From assembly GCF_000025345.1 (NCBI RefSeq), contig NC_013757.1, positions 5,022,001 through 5,086,000 on the forward strand: a DNA stretch of 64,000 nt, written 5' to 3'. Below the pieces are notes generated by a model. The model saw nothing but the letters and a program-made list of their open reading frames with translations. It was not told where the DNA came from and made no database searches. Position numbers and translations under genes: made by a program. Shown one piece after another: positions 41,416 to 49,466 of this stretch; the stretch's first letter is position 1; each line of letters opens with the position of its first letter. This stretch comes from Geodermatophilus obscurus DSM 43160 (GTDB lineage: Bacteria > Actinomycetota > Actinomycetes > Mycobacteriales > Geodermatophilaceae).

Positions 41416-43128
41416 TCAGCTGGTGACGCCGAGCTCGCGGCGCGCCGCCGCCCGCGCCTCGTGCGGGTCGTCGGTCAGCAGCGCCGCCTCGGCCGCCCGC
41501 CGGCAGGCGTCGGTGTCGACGACGGCCAGGCGGGCGCCGACCCCGGCGATCGACGACGCGGCACAGGACAGCGAGGTGACACCGAGGCCGATGAGGACGC
41601 AGGCCAGCAGCGGGTCGGCGGCGGCCTCCCCGCAGACCCCGACCGACCTCCCGGTGCGGCGGCCGGCCTCTGCGGTCAGCTGCACCAGCGCCAGCAGGGC
41701 CGGCTGCCACGGGTCGGTGAGGTCGGCGAGGTCGGCCGAGAGCCGGTCGGCGGCCAGCGTGTACTGCGACAGGTCGTTGGTGCCGATCGACAGGAAGTCG
41801 ACGTGCCGCAGCAGCCGCTCGGCCATCAGCGCCGCCGAGGGCACCTCGATCATCACGCCGGGGGTGAGCCCGCGGGCGCGCACCCGGGCGCCGAAGTCCG
41901 CGGCCTCCCCGACGGTGGCCACCATCGGCGCCATCACCCAGGGCGAGGCGCCGGTCCGGCGGGCGGCCTCGGCGATCGCGTCGAGCTGCCGCTCCAGCAG
42001 GCCGGGGTCGCGCCGGGCCACCCGCAGGCCACGGACGCCGAGGGCCGGGTTGTCCTCGTCGGGCATCGTGGCGAAGGCCAGCGGCTTGTCCGACCCGGCG
42101 TCCAGCGTGCGGACGACGACCCGCTGACCGGGGAAGGCCTCGAAGACCTCGGCGTAGCCGCGGGCCTGCTCCTCCACCGAGGGCTCCTCGGCCCGGCTGA
42201 GGAAGGCCAGCTCGGTGCGCAGCAACCCGACCCCCTCGGCGTGGGCGGCGGCGGCGGCCCGCGCCCCCGCGCCGTCCTGCACGTTGGCCAGCACCTTCAC
42301 CTCGAGCCCGTCCCGGGTGCGGCCCGGGCCGCGGTAGCCGGCCAGCGCCGCGGCGGCGGCCTGCGACGCCGCCAGCCGGGCGCGCGCCTCCTCCGGGTCG
42401 GGGTCGACGGTGACCGTGCCGCGCTCGCCGTCGAGCAGCACGGTGGCGCCCTCCGGGACGTCGGCCAGGCCGCCGACGGCCACCACGCACGGCAGCCCCA
42501 GCTGGCGGGCGATGATCGCGGTGTGGCTGGTCGTGCCGCCCAGCCGGGTGGCCAGGCCGGTGATGCGCCGGGGGTCGAGCCCCGCCGTGTCGGCCGGCGC
42601 CAGGTCGTCGGCCAGCAGCACCGACGGCTCGTCCGGGCTCGGCACGCCGGGCTCCCCCTGCCCGGTCAGCTGGGCGACGATCCGGTCGCGGACGTCGCGG
42701 ACGTCGGTCACCCGCTCGGCCATGAGCCCGCCGAGGCTCGTGAACAGGTCGACGAACTGCTGGGCGGCCTGCACGGTCGCGACGGCGGCGGGCGTGCCGG
42801 CGTCGATCCGCTGCTCGACCGACGACAGCAGGCCGCGGTCGCGGGCCAGTCCGGCGGTCGTGGCCAGCACCTCCGCGCTCACCCCGGTCGCCGCACCCGC
42901 GCGCTCGGCGAGCCGGTCGGCCACCACGCCGGCGGCCGCCGCGAAGCGCTCCTTCTCCCCCGCGCGCTCCTCCTCGGCGACCACGGCGCCGTCATCGGAC
43001 GGCAGCAGGACCGTGCCCGACGGGCGGACGACCGGGCCCCAGGCCACACCGGGGACGACGGGCGTCCCGGGCAGCACCACCGGACCGGCGGTCGTCGGGG
43101 CGGCGGTTCCGGGAGCGTGGGTGGTCAT
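41416..43128 (-). CDS. ptsI: PTS enzyme I (phosphoenolpyruvate-protein phosphotransferase)
   Basis: A 570-residue cytoplasmic enzyme that moves phosphate from PEP to HPr. The phospho-histidine is His202 in GGTTSHTAIIARQLGLP. PEP-binding residues lie in GLLRTELAFL, VVRTLDAGSDKPL and SIGTNDLSQYTLAADR; the active-site cysteine is in VGVCGEAAAD. An Ala/Pro/Thr-rich lead of ~20 residues precedes the conserved start. ATG 43128 has GCGAGG seven bases upstream. It is divergent from deoR-fruK-fruA-ptsH, so the whole fructose PTS is controlled from one intergenic region. Confidence 0.94.
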   Translation of the reverse strand: MTTHAPGTAAPTTAGPVVLPGTPVVPGVAWGPVVRPSGTVLLPSDDGAVVAEEERAGEKERFAAAAGVVADRLAERAGAATGVSAEVLATTAGLARDRGLLSSVEQRIDAGTPAAVATVQAAQQFVDLFTSLGGLMAERVTDVRDVRDRIVAQLTGQGEPGVPSPDEPSVLLADDLAPADTAGLDPRRITGLATRLGGTTSHTAIIARQLGLPCVVAVGGLADVPEGATVLLDGERGTVTVDPDPEEARARLAASQAAAAALAGYRGPGRTRDGLEVKVLANVQDGAGARAAAAAHAEGVGLLRTELAFLSRAEEPSVEEQARGYAEVFEAFPGQRVVVRTLDAGSDKPLAFATMPDEDNPALGVRGLRVARRDPGLLERQLDAIAEAARRTGASPWVMAPMVATVGEAADFGARVRARGLTPGVMIEVPSAALMAERLLRHVDFLSIGTNDLSQYTLAADRLSADLADLTDPWQPALLALVQLTAEAGRRTGRSVGVCGEAAADPLLACVLIGLGVTSLSCAASSIAGVGARLAVVDTDACRRAAEAALLTDDPHEARAAARRELGVTS

Positions 43129-43190
43129 GGCTACCTCGCACGGGTCAGGGTGGGACGCGACTTCGGCTATGACCAGAGTCACGAAGAGGT

Positions 43191-43250
43191 GTTGACTTGT
43201 CAACGGATCACACGTAGAACAACAGCAACACAACACCAAGCCAACACAAA
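43191..43250. promoter_or_regulatory. Fructose PTS operator region
   Basis: GTTGACTTGTCAAC (43191-43204) is a perfect inverted repeat of six-base arms. Immediately after it, CAACA occurs four times (43220, 43226, 43231 and 43242); on the other strand this reads as TGTTG repeats, the type of direct repeat bound by DeoR-family fructose regulators in actinobacteria. It is also the most AT-rich stretch of the window, as expected for a divergent promoter. Confidence 0.7.
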
Positions 43251-43288
43251 CGGGCACGCCGTGTGTGCTACAGGCAGGGAGGTGGGAC

Positions 43289-44056
43289 GTGTACGCCGAG
43301 GAACGTCAGCAGACGATCGCCGGGCTGGTCGCCGACCGCGGCCGGGTCTCGGTGACCGCCCTCGCCGAGGAGTTCGGGGTCACCACCGAGACGGTGCGCC
43401 GCGACCTCGCCCTCCTCGAGCGTGCCGGGATGCTGCGCCGCGTGCACGGCGGCGCCGTGCCGGCCGGCGCGCTCACCTACGTGGAGACCGCGCTCGGCGA
43501 GCGGCACGGCACCCGCAGCGAGCAGAAGCGCAAGATCGCCGCCACCGCGCTGGACCTGCTGCCCGGCTCCGACGGCAGCCTGCTGCTCGACGGCGGCAGC
43601 TCCGTCGCCGCGCTGGCCGAGGTCCTCCCCGGGGACCGGCGGCTGCTGATCGCCACGCACTCGGTGCCCATCGCCGCCCGGCTGGCCGCCGCCCCGGGCG
43701 TCGACCTGCACGTGCTCGGCGGCCGGGTCCGCGGGATCACCCAGTGCGCCGTCGGCGAGCGGACCGTCGCCACCCTCGCCGACCTGCGGGTCGACGTGGC
43801 CTTCCTCGGTACCAACGGCATCACCGCCGAGCACGGCTTCACCACCCCCGACGAGGCGGAGGCCGCGGTGAAGCGGGCGATGATCCGCGCCGGGCAGAAG
43901 GTGGTCGTGCTCGCCGACAGCAGCAAGCTCGGCCGCGAGCACCTGGTCCGCTTCGCGACGTCGGCCGACGTCGACGTCCTGGTCACCGACGCCGAGGCCG
44001 CACCGGCCGACCTCGCCCGTCTCGAGGACGCCGGGATCGAGGTCGTGGTCGCATGA
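43289..44056 (+). CDS. fruR: DeoR/GlpR family transcriptional regulator (FruR-like)
   Basis: A 255-residue repressor. The N-terminal DeoR HTH is ERQQTIAGLVADRGRVSVTA followed by LAEEFGVTTETVRRDLALLE, then the hallmark RRVHGGAV. The sugar-phosphate sensing domain has LLDGGSSVAALAEVL, THSVPIA, LGGRVRG and LADSSKLG. GTG 43289 was chosen because GGGAGG lies upstream, seven bases away; the open frame begins eight codons earlier without support. It is the first gene of deoR-fruK-fruA-ptsH, overlapping fruK by four bases, and probably represses both directions until fructose-1-phosphate accumulates. Confidence 0.92.
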   Translation: MYAEERQQTIAGLVADRGRVSVTALAEEFGVTTETVRRDLALLERAGMLRRVHGGAVPAGALTYVETALGERHGTRSEQKRKIAATALDLLPGSDGSLLLDGGSSVAALAEVLPGDRRLLIATHSVPIAARLAAAPGVDLHVLGGRVRGITQCAVGERTVATLADLRVDVAFLGTNGITAEHGFTTPDEAEAAVKRAMIRAGQKVVVLADSSKLGREHLVRFATSADVDVLVTDAEAAPADLARLEDAGIEVVVA

Positions 44057-45087
44057 CTGCACGCGTCGTCACGCTCACCGCCAACCCCAGCCTGGACCGG
44101 ACGCTCTCGCTGCCCGGCCCGCTGGTGCGTGGGGGCGTGGCCCGCCTGGCGCCGAGCTCCACCGAGCCGGGCGGGAAGGGCGTCAACGTCGCCCGCGCGG
44201 TCGCCGCCGCCGGCGGGGACGTCGTCACCGTGCTGCCCGCAGCCGACGACGACCCGATCGTCCGGGCGCTGCGGGCGCTGGACCTGCCGATGGCCACGGT
44301 CCCGATCGCCACGCCGGTGCGCACCAACTACACGCTGGCCGAGCCCGACGGCACCACCACCAAGCTCAACGAGCCCGGCGCCCCGCTGGACGACGAGGCC
44401 CGCGGAGCGCTGACGATCGCGATGCACCAGCACGCCGAGGGCGCCCGCTGGGTGGTGCTCTCCGGCTCGCTGCCGCCCGGCACGCCGCTGGACTGGTACG
44501 CCGACCTGGTCCGCTCGCTGCGTGACACCGGCGCGAAGATCGCCGTGGACACCTCCGAGGCCCCGCTGCTGGCGCTGCTGGACGCCGGCCCCGACGCCGC
44601 GCCGGACCTGCTCAAGCCCAACTCCGAGGAGCTCGCCCAGCTCTCCGGGGTGCCCGAGGCCCACCTCACCGCCAACCGCGCCACCGCGCTGGCCGCCGTC
44701 GACACGCTGCACGCGCGCGGCGTGACCGAGGTGCTGCTGACCCTCGGTGCCGAGGGTGCGCTGCTGTCCAGCGCCGAGGGCGTCTGGGCGGCCACGCCCC
44801 CGCGGATCGCGGTCCGCAGCACGGTCGGCGCGGGCGACTGCAGCCTGGCCGGCCACGTGCTGGCCGACCTGGCCGGTGCCGGGCCGGCCGAGCGGCTGCG
44901 CAGCGCCGTCGGGTACGGCGCGGCCAGCGCGTCGCTGCCCGGTTCCGCCGTCCCCACGCCCGAACAGGTGGCCGCCCTCGACGTCGAGGTCACCACCGTC
45001 CGGACCGAGGGCCTGCCCAGCAGCACCACCGCACCGCCCGTCACATGGAGCACCACCGTCCCGGCCGCCGGCCGCGACGTCCGCTGA
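44053..45087 (+). CDS. fruK: 1-phosphofructokinase
   Basis: A 344-residue PfkB-family kinase converting fructose-1-phosphate to fructose-1,6-bisphosphate. Signatures: LTANPSLDRTLSL at the start, GGKGVNVARAVAAAGG, LSGSLPPGTPLDWYADL, and the catalytic STVGAGDCSLAGHV near residue 258. The NPSxD start and LSGSLP motif separate it from ribokinases and mark it as FruK. ATGA overlap with deoR indicates translational coupling. A ~30-residue Thr/Ala-rich tail is longer than usual. Confidence 0.93.
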   Translation: MTARVVTLTANPSLDRTLSLPGPLVRGGVARLAPSSTEPGGKGVNVARAVAAAGGDVVTVLPAADDDPIVRALRALDLPMATVPIATPVRTNYTLAEPDGTTTKLNEPGAPLDDEARGALTIAMHQHAEGARWVVLSGSLPPGTPLDWYADLVRSLRDTGAKIAVDTSEAPLLALLDAGPDAAPDLLKPNSEELAQLSGVPEAHLTANRATALAAVDTLHARGVTEVLLTLGAEGALLSSAEGVWAATPPRIAVRSTVGAGDCSLAGHVLADLAGAGPAERLRSAVGYGAASASLPGSAVPTPEQVAALDVEVTTVRTEGLPSSTTAPPVTWSTTVPAAGRDVR

Positions 45088-45107
45088 CACCTCCGGAGAG
45101 GTGGGCC

Positions 45108-47240
45108 ATGCCCGACCTGATCACCCCAGACCTGGTGGCGCTCGACGCCGACCTGGGTTCCGACAAGACCACGGTGGTGCGCCGTCTCGCCGGCCTCGTC
45201 GCCGGCACGGGGCGGGCCACCGGGGCCGACGCCCTCGCCGACGACGCCCTGGCCCGCGAGGCGCAGGCCGCCACCGGCCTGCCCGGCGGCATCGCGATCC
45301 CGCACTGCCGCTCCGCCGCGGTCACCGAGGCCTCGCTCGCCTTCGCCCGGCTGGACCCCAAGGTCGACTTCGGCGCCCCCGACGGCCCGGCCGACCTGGC
45401 GTTCCTCATCGCCGCGCCGGCCCACGGCGACGCCGACCACCTCACCCTGCTGACCGCGCTGGCCCGGGCGCTGGTGCGGCCGGAGTTCGTGGCCTCGCTG
45501 CGCGCCGCCGGCTCCGCCGACGAGGTCGTGCGGCTGGTGCAGGAGGTCGTCGCCCCCGAGCCGGCGCCCGCCGGGGCCCCCGCGGCGTCCGGCTCCTCGA
45601 GCGCCGCGACCGCCGCGACCCCCGCCGCCGCACCGGCCGCCGGCACCGGCACGGCCGGCGCCCGCCGCAGCCTGGTCGTGGTCAGCGCCTGCCCGACCGG
45701 CATCGCGCACACCTACATGGCCGCCGACAAGCTCACCGCCGCCGCCGAGGCGGCCGGGGTCGACGTGCACGTGGAGACCCAGGGCTCCTCGGGCTCCACC
45801 CCGCTCGACCCGGCCGTCATCCGGGCCGCGGACGCGGTCATCTTCGCCGTCGACGTCGGCGTCCGGGACCGCGACCGGTTCGCCGGCAAGCCGCTCGTCC
45901 AGTCCGGCACCAAGCGGGCCATCAACGAGCCGGACGTGATGGTCCGCGAGGCGCTGGCCGCCGCCGACGACCCGAACGCGCGCCGGGTGCCGGGGAGCGC
46001 CGGTGGCGCCGACGAGCCCGCCGCCGCGGGCGGCCGACCGGGCACCGCCACGGAGATCCGCCGCTGGCTGCTCACCGGCGTCAGCTACATGATCCCGTTC
46101 GTCGCCGCGGGTGGTCTGCTCATCGCCCTGGGCTTCCTCTTCGGCGGCTACCAGATCGTCAACCCCGACCCGTCCTCGGCCGACGGCAACAGCTACGCCC
46201 TGAACTGGGCGTTGAACAACACCTTCCTCAACCTGCCCGACGTCGCGCCCCTCGAGGGCCTCAACGACGGGTTCTGGGGCTACCTCGGCGCGGTCTGCAC
46301 CGTGCTCGGCCAGGCGGCCTTCGGGTTCCTGGTCCCGGCGCTGGCCGGCTACATCGCCTACGCGATCGCCGACCGGCCAGGCATCGTCCCCGGCTTCGTC
46401 GTCGGCTTCGTCTCCGTCCAGGTGGGCGCCGGCTTCATCGGCGGCCTGATCGGCGGCATCATCGCCGGCTTCGCCGCGCTGTGGATCAGCCGCTGGAAGC
46501 TGCCGGTCGGGGTCCGGGGCCTGCAGCCGGTCGTCATCATCCCGCTGCTCGCCACGCTGATCTCCAGCGGGCTCATGGTCGTCGTCCTCGGCCGCCCGCT
46601 GGCCGCCGCCCTCACCGGCCTGGGCAACTGGCTCAACGGCCTGACCGGCACCTCGGCGGTCCTGCTCGGGATCATCCTCGGCCTGATGATGTGCTTCGAC
46701 CTCGGCGGCCCGGTCAACAAGGCGGCCTACGTCTTCGCCACCACCGGGCTGGCCGCCGGCTCCGGCGCCCCGCTGGTCATCATGGCCACGGTCATGGCGG
46801 CCGGCATGGTGCCCCCGCTGGCGATGGCCCTGAGCACCGCCATCCGGCCGAAGCTCTACACCCCTGCCGAGCGGGACAACGGCAAGGCGGCCTGGCTGCT
46901 GGGTCTGTCCTTCATCTCCGAGGGCGCGATCCCGTTCGCCGCGGCCGACCCGCTGCGGGTCATCCCCTCGATGATGCTGGGCGGCGCGACCACCGGCGCC
47001 ATCGTGGCGTCCAGCGGTGTGGAGCTGCGGGCCCCGCACGGCGGCATCTTCGTCTTCTTCGCGATGACCAACGTGCTGATGTTCCTCGTCGCCCTCGTCA
47101 TCGGGACGATCGTCGGCGCCATCGCGGTGACCATCGCGAAGAGCATCGGCCGCCCGAAGGCCGACGCCGTCCCGGAGGACGCCGTGGACATGGCCCACGC
47201 GCACACCGCCGCCCCGGTCACCCAGCCGGCTCGGGCCTGA
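45108..47240 (+). CDS. fruA: Fructose-specific PTS permease, fused IIA-IIB-IIC
   Basis: A 710-residue multidomain transporter. EIIA occupies residues 1-150 with phospho-His66 in GGIAIPHCRS. After an Ala/Pro linker comes EIIB with Cys195 in VVSACPTGIAHTYMAADKL. The EIIC membrane part spans ~345-680 with eight or more helices, including SYMIPFVAAGGLLIALGFLF and the loop GVELRAPHGGIFVFF. It takes up fructose and delivers fructose-1-phosphate to FruK. GGAGAGG precedes the ATG at good spacing. The gene sits 20 bp after fruK and 51 bp before ptsH. Confidence 0.95.
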   Translation: MPDLITPDLVALDADLGSDKTTVVRRLAGLVAGTGRATGADALADDALAREAQAATGLPGGIAIPHCRSAAVTEASLAFARLDPKVDFGAPDGPADLAFLIAAPAHGDADHLTLLTALARALVRPEFVASLRAAGSADEVVRLVQEVVAPEPAPAGAPAASGSSSAATAATPAAAPAAGTGTAGARRSLVVVSACPTGIAHTYMAADKLTAAAEAAGVDVHVETQGSSGSTPLDPAVIRAADAVIFAVDVGVRDRDRFAGKPLVQSGTKRAINEPDVMVREALAAADDPNARRVPGSAGGADEPAAAGGRPGTATEIRRWLLTGVSYMIPFVAAGGLLIALGFLFGGYQIVNPDPSSADGNSYALNWALNNTFLNLPDVAPLEGLNDGFWGYLGAVCTVLGQAAFGFLVPALAGYIAYAIADRPGIVPGFVVGFVSVQVGAGFIGGLIGGIIAGFAALWISRWKLPVGVRGLQPVVIIPLLATLISSGLMVVVLGRPLAAALTGLGNWLNGLTGTSAVLLGIILGLMMCFDLGGPVNKAAYVFATTGLAAGSGAPLVIMATVMAAGMVPPLAMALSTAIRPKLYTPAERDNGKAAWLLGLSFISEGAIPFAAADPLRVIPSMMLGGATTGAIVASSGVELRAPHGGIFVFFAMTNVLMFLVALVIGTIVGAIAVTIAKSIGRPKADAVPEDAVDMAHAHTAAPVTQPARA

Positions 47241-47291
47241 ACCCGCAGGCTGTAGCCGACCGTCCGTCTCCGAAGCGAGGGAGAAACCCCC

Positions 47292-47552
47292 ATGCCCAGT
47301 CAGACCGTCACCGTCGGCTCCCGGGTCGGGCTGCACGCCCGACCGGCGGCCCTGATCGCCGAGGCCGTCGGCAAGGCCGGGGTACCGGTCACGCTGGCCA
47401 CGCCCGGGGGCAACGCGGTGGACGCCGGGTCGCCGCTGATGATCATGACGCTCGGCGCGAAGCAGGGGACGGAGGTCGTCGTCAGCAGCGACGACCCCGC
47501 CGTCCTCGAGCAGATCGCGGGCCTGGTCGCCCAGGACCTCGACGCCGAGTAG
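47292..47552 (+). CDS. ptsH: PTS phosphocarrier protein HPr
   Basis: An 86-residue carrier with His15 in SRVGLHARPA, the residue phosphorylated by enzyme I. A serine lies near the usual regulatory position in DAGSPLMIMTLGAKQG, but the surrounding sequence differs from Firmicutes, and actinobacteria generally lack HPr kinase. It receives phosphate from ptsI across the divergent promoter and passes it to FruA. An excellent GCGAGGGAGA site precedes the ATG. It is the last gene of the operon. Confidence 0.95.
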   Translation: MPSQTVTVGSRVGLHARPAALIAEAVGKAGVPVTLATPGGNAVDAGSPLMIMTLGAKQGTEVVVSSDDPAVLEQIAGLVAQDLDAE

Positions 47553-47570
47553 CGGCGAGCCGCCACAGAC

Positions 47571-47609
47571 GACGGCGCCCGTCCCCTGCAGAAGGGGGCG
47601 GGCGCCGTC
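47571..47609 (+). terminator. Terminator of the fructose operon
   Basis: GACGGCGCCCG (47571-47581) pairs with CGGGCGCCGTC (47599-47609), extended by CCCC/GGGG, 18 bp after the ptsH stop. It also faces the convergent SRPBCC gene, so it may work in both directions. Confidence 0.85.
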
Positions 47610-47657
47610 CTGGTGTGGAGCCCTGCCGGCGGTGCTCGCCGTCCGGCAGGGGTCCGC

Positions 47658-48125
47658 CTACTGCTGGTCCGGCCGCGGGACGTCGCCGCGCCAGGCGCCG
47701 GTCTCGGTGCCGCGGCTCTCGATGAACTCCTTGAACCGCTTGGCGTCCGCCTTGACCTGCCGGTCGTCGAAGCCCAGCACCGCGCCGGCCTTCTCGACGA
47801 TGCCGTGCGGCTCCCAGTCGATCTGGATCATCACCCGGGTCTTGTCGTCGGCGAGGCGGTGGAAGGTGACCACCCCGGCGTGCTTGGCGTCGCCGCCGGT
47901 GCTGGTCCAGGCCACCCGCTCCTCGGGGTGCTGCTCGGTGATCTCCGCGTCGAACTCCCGCTTGACGCCGTCGATGTTGGTCACCCAGTGGGTGCGCGTC
48001 TCGTCGATCTGGGTGATCCGCTCGACCCCGCCCATGAACTGCGGGAAGGACTCGAACTGCGTCCACTGGTCGTAGGCGACCCGGATCGGGACGTCGACGT
48101 CGACGGATTCCTGCACGCTGGCCAC
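47658..48125 (-). CDS. SRPBCC (cyclase/dehydrase-like) family protein
   Basis: A 155-residue START-like fold protein: SVDVDVPIRVAYDQWTQFE, FPQFMGGVERITQID, THWVTNIDGVKREFDAEI and FHRLADDKTRVMIQIDWE follow the strand order of polyketide-cyclase/dehydrase relatives. Such proteins bind hydrophobic ligands in a deep pocket. The tail KEFIESRGTETGAWRG is shared with a widespread actinobacterial subgroup of unknown function. No biosynthetic neighbours point to a substrate. Confidence 0.87.
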   Translation of the reverse strand: MASVQESVDVDVPIRVAYDQWTQFESFPQFMGGVERITQIDETRTHWVTNIDGVKREFDAEITEQHPEERVAWTSTGGDAKHAGVVTFHRLADDKTRVMIQIDWEPHGIVEKAGAVLGFDDRQVKADAKRFKEFIESRGTETGAWRGDVPRPDQQ

Positions 48126-48205
48126 GCTGGCCTCCTCTGCTCGGGGTCCTCGGATGGAGTCGCTCTACCCGGCGTCCCCGCACAGGACACCTGCCTCGCC
48201 CCGGG

Positions 48206-49375
48206 TCACCGCAGCGCGGCCGCCACGCTCCCGCGCACCGGGCGGCCGGACAGCAGCAGCACCTGCGCGAGGTGGTAGGCGTCGGGCTGGCCCACCCAGG
48301 TGTCCGTGGCGACCGCACCCTCGGGTGTCAGTTCGTGGTGCCAGCTGCCGGTCGCCGGGTCGGCGAAGCGGGCCTCGCCGTGCGCCCACCAGTGGTCGGC
48401 GAGCGAGCGGTAGGCGGCGTCGCCGGTGACGGTCGCGAGCGCCCGCCCCGCGGCGACCGCCTCGCACAGCACCCAGTGCATGCGCTGCCCGACCACCGGC
48501 CGGTCGTCCCAGTCCAGCGTGTACGGAAAGCCGGCGTGCCCGTCGGCGGCCCAGCCGCGCGAGGCCGCCGCGGTGAAGAGGCCCGTGGCGTCCTCGAGCA
48601 GCCAGGCGGGCGGGTCGGGGGTCACCGCGCGGGCGTGCAGGGCGAGCCGGGCCCACTCGAACTGGTGCCCGACCGTGACGCCGTACGGGCGGAAGGGGTG
48701 GGCCGGCTCGTCGCGGTTGTGGTCCGGCAGCGGCTGCCACTCGGCGGTGAAGTGCTCGGGCAGCCGCCAGTCCCGCTCCCGCGCCCAACCGTGCACCACC
48801 CGCTCGACGGTGCGCAGCGCCTGCGCCCGCAACCGCGCCGCGCGCGGGTCGCCGTCCCCGAGGGCGTCGGCTGCGGCGAGGGAGGCCTCGACGCCGTGCA
48901 TGTTGGCGTTGGCGCCGCGGTAGTCCGACAGCGCCGCCCAGCCGGCGTCCCACTCCTCCACCGCCAGGCCCTCGGCGTCGTCCCAGAACCGGGTCTGCCA
49001 GACGTCGAGCGCCTCGTCGAGCAGCTCGCGCCCGCCCGGTGCGCCGGCGGCGGCGGCCGTGGCCCCGGCCAGGACGACGAAGGCGTGCACGTACGCGGCC
49101 TTGGTGTCGTCGGCCGTCGAGGCGTACCAGCCGCCGCGCGCACCGTCGTGCAGCGGCCCGGCGGCCAGCGCCTCCACCCCGCGCCGGACCAGTTCGTTCC
49201 AGCCGCTCCGACCGGTGAGCTGCGCCAGGCCGAAGACGTGCGTCATGCGGGCGACGATCCAGGTCTCCTGACCGCGGTCGGGGAGCACCCGCCCGTCGGC
49301 GCCGAGGTAGCCGAAGCCGCCCTCCGGCAGCCAGGAGCGGGCCGCGAAGTCCAGCAGCCGGTCGAGGTCGGTCAC
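48206..49375 (-). CDS. AGE-family epimerase/isomerase
   Basis: A 389-residue alpha/alpha-barrel enzyme. Family landmarks: GGFGYLGADG, QETWIVARMTHVFGLA, GGWYASTADDTKAAYVHAFV, DYRGANANMHGVEASLAA, GVTVGHQFEWARLAL and QRMHWVLCEAVAA, with the conserved His in HAFV and NMHGVEA and the RxxH/E pairs. Members epimerise N-acylglucosamine or isomerise mannose or sulfoquinovose; the exact sugar is not clear here. GTG 49375 is preferred to GTG 49381 because GAGGGGAG lies seven bases upstream of the former. Confidence 0.87.
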   Translation of the reverse strand: MTDLDRLLDFAARSWLPEGGFGYLGADGRVLPDRGQETWIVARMTHVFGLAQLTGRSGWNELVRRGVEALAAGPLHDGARGGWYASTADDTKAAYVHAFVVLAGATAAAAGAPGGRELLDEALDVWQTRFWDDAEGLAVEEWDAGWAALSDYRGANANMHGVEASLAAADALGDGDPRAARLRAQALRTVERVVHGWARERDWRLPEHFTAEWQPLPDHNRDEPAHPFRPYGVTVGHQFEWARLALHARAVTPDPPAWLLEDATGLFTAAASRGWAADGHAGFPYTLDWDDRPVVGQRMHWVLCEAVAAGRALATVTGDAAYRSLADHWWAHGEARFADPATGSWHHELTPEGAVATDTWVGQPDAYHLAQVLLLSGRPVRGSVAAALR

Positions 49376-49391
49376 GTCCACGCTCCCCTCG

Positions 49392-49455
49392 CGACGATCA
49401 TGGCGTCGCGCCCACATCCTGAACCGGATCGGTGGTCACGGCGCCATGATCGTCG
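49392..49455. repeat. Inverted repeat with 14-base arms
   Basis: CGACGATCATGGCG (49392-49405) and CGCCATGATCGTCG (49442-49455) are perfectly complementary around a 36-base centre. It lies between the epimerase start and the E2 stop. The GATCAT centre of the arms resembles the repeat at 57884-57948, so both may belong to one family. Confidence 0.7.
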
Positions 49456-49466
49456 GCGGCGGAGGC

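Noticed and set aside
44328-47336. A 1002-codon minus-strand frame opposite fruK-fruA
   Set aside because: Low-complexity Gly/Asp/Arg composition with no recognisable domain, and antisense to strongly supported PTS genes.
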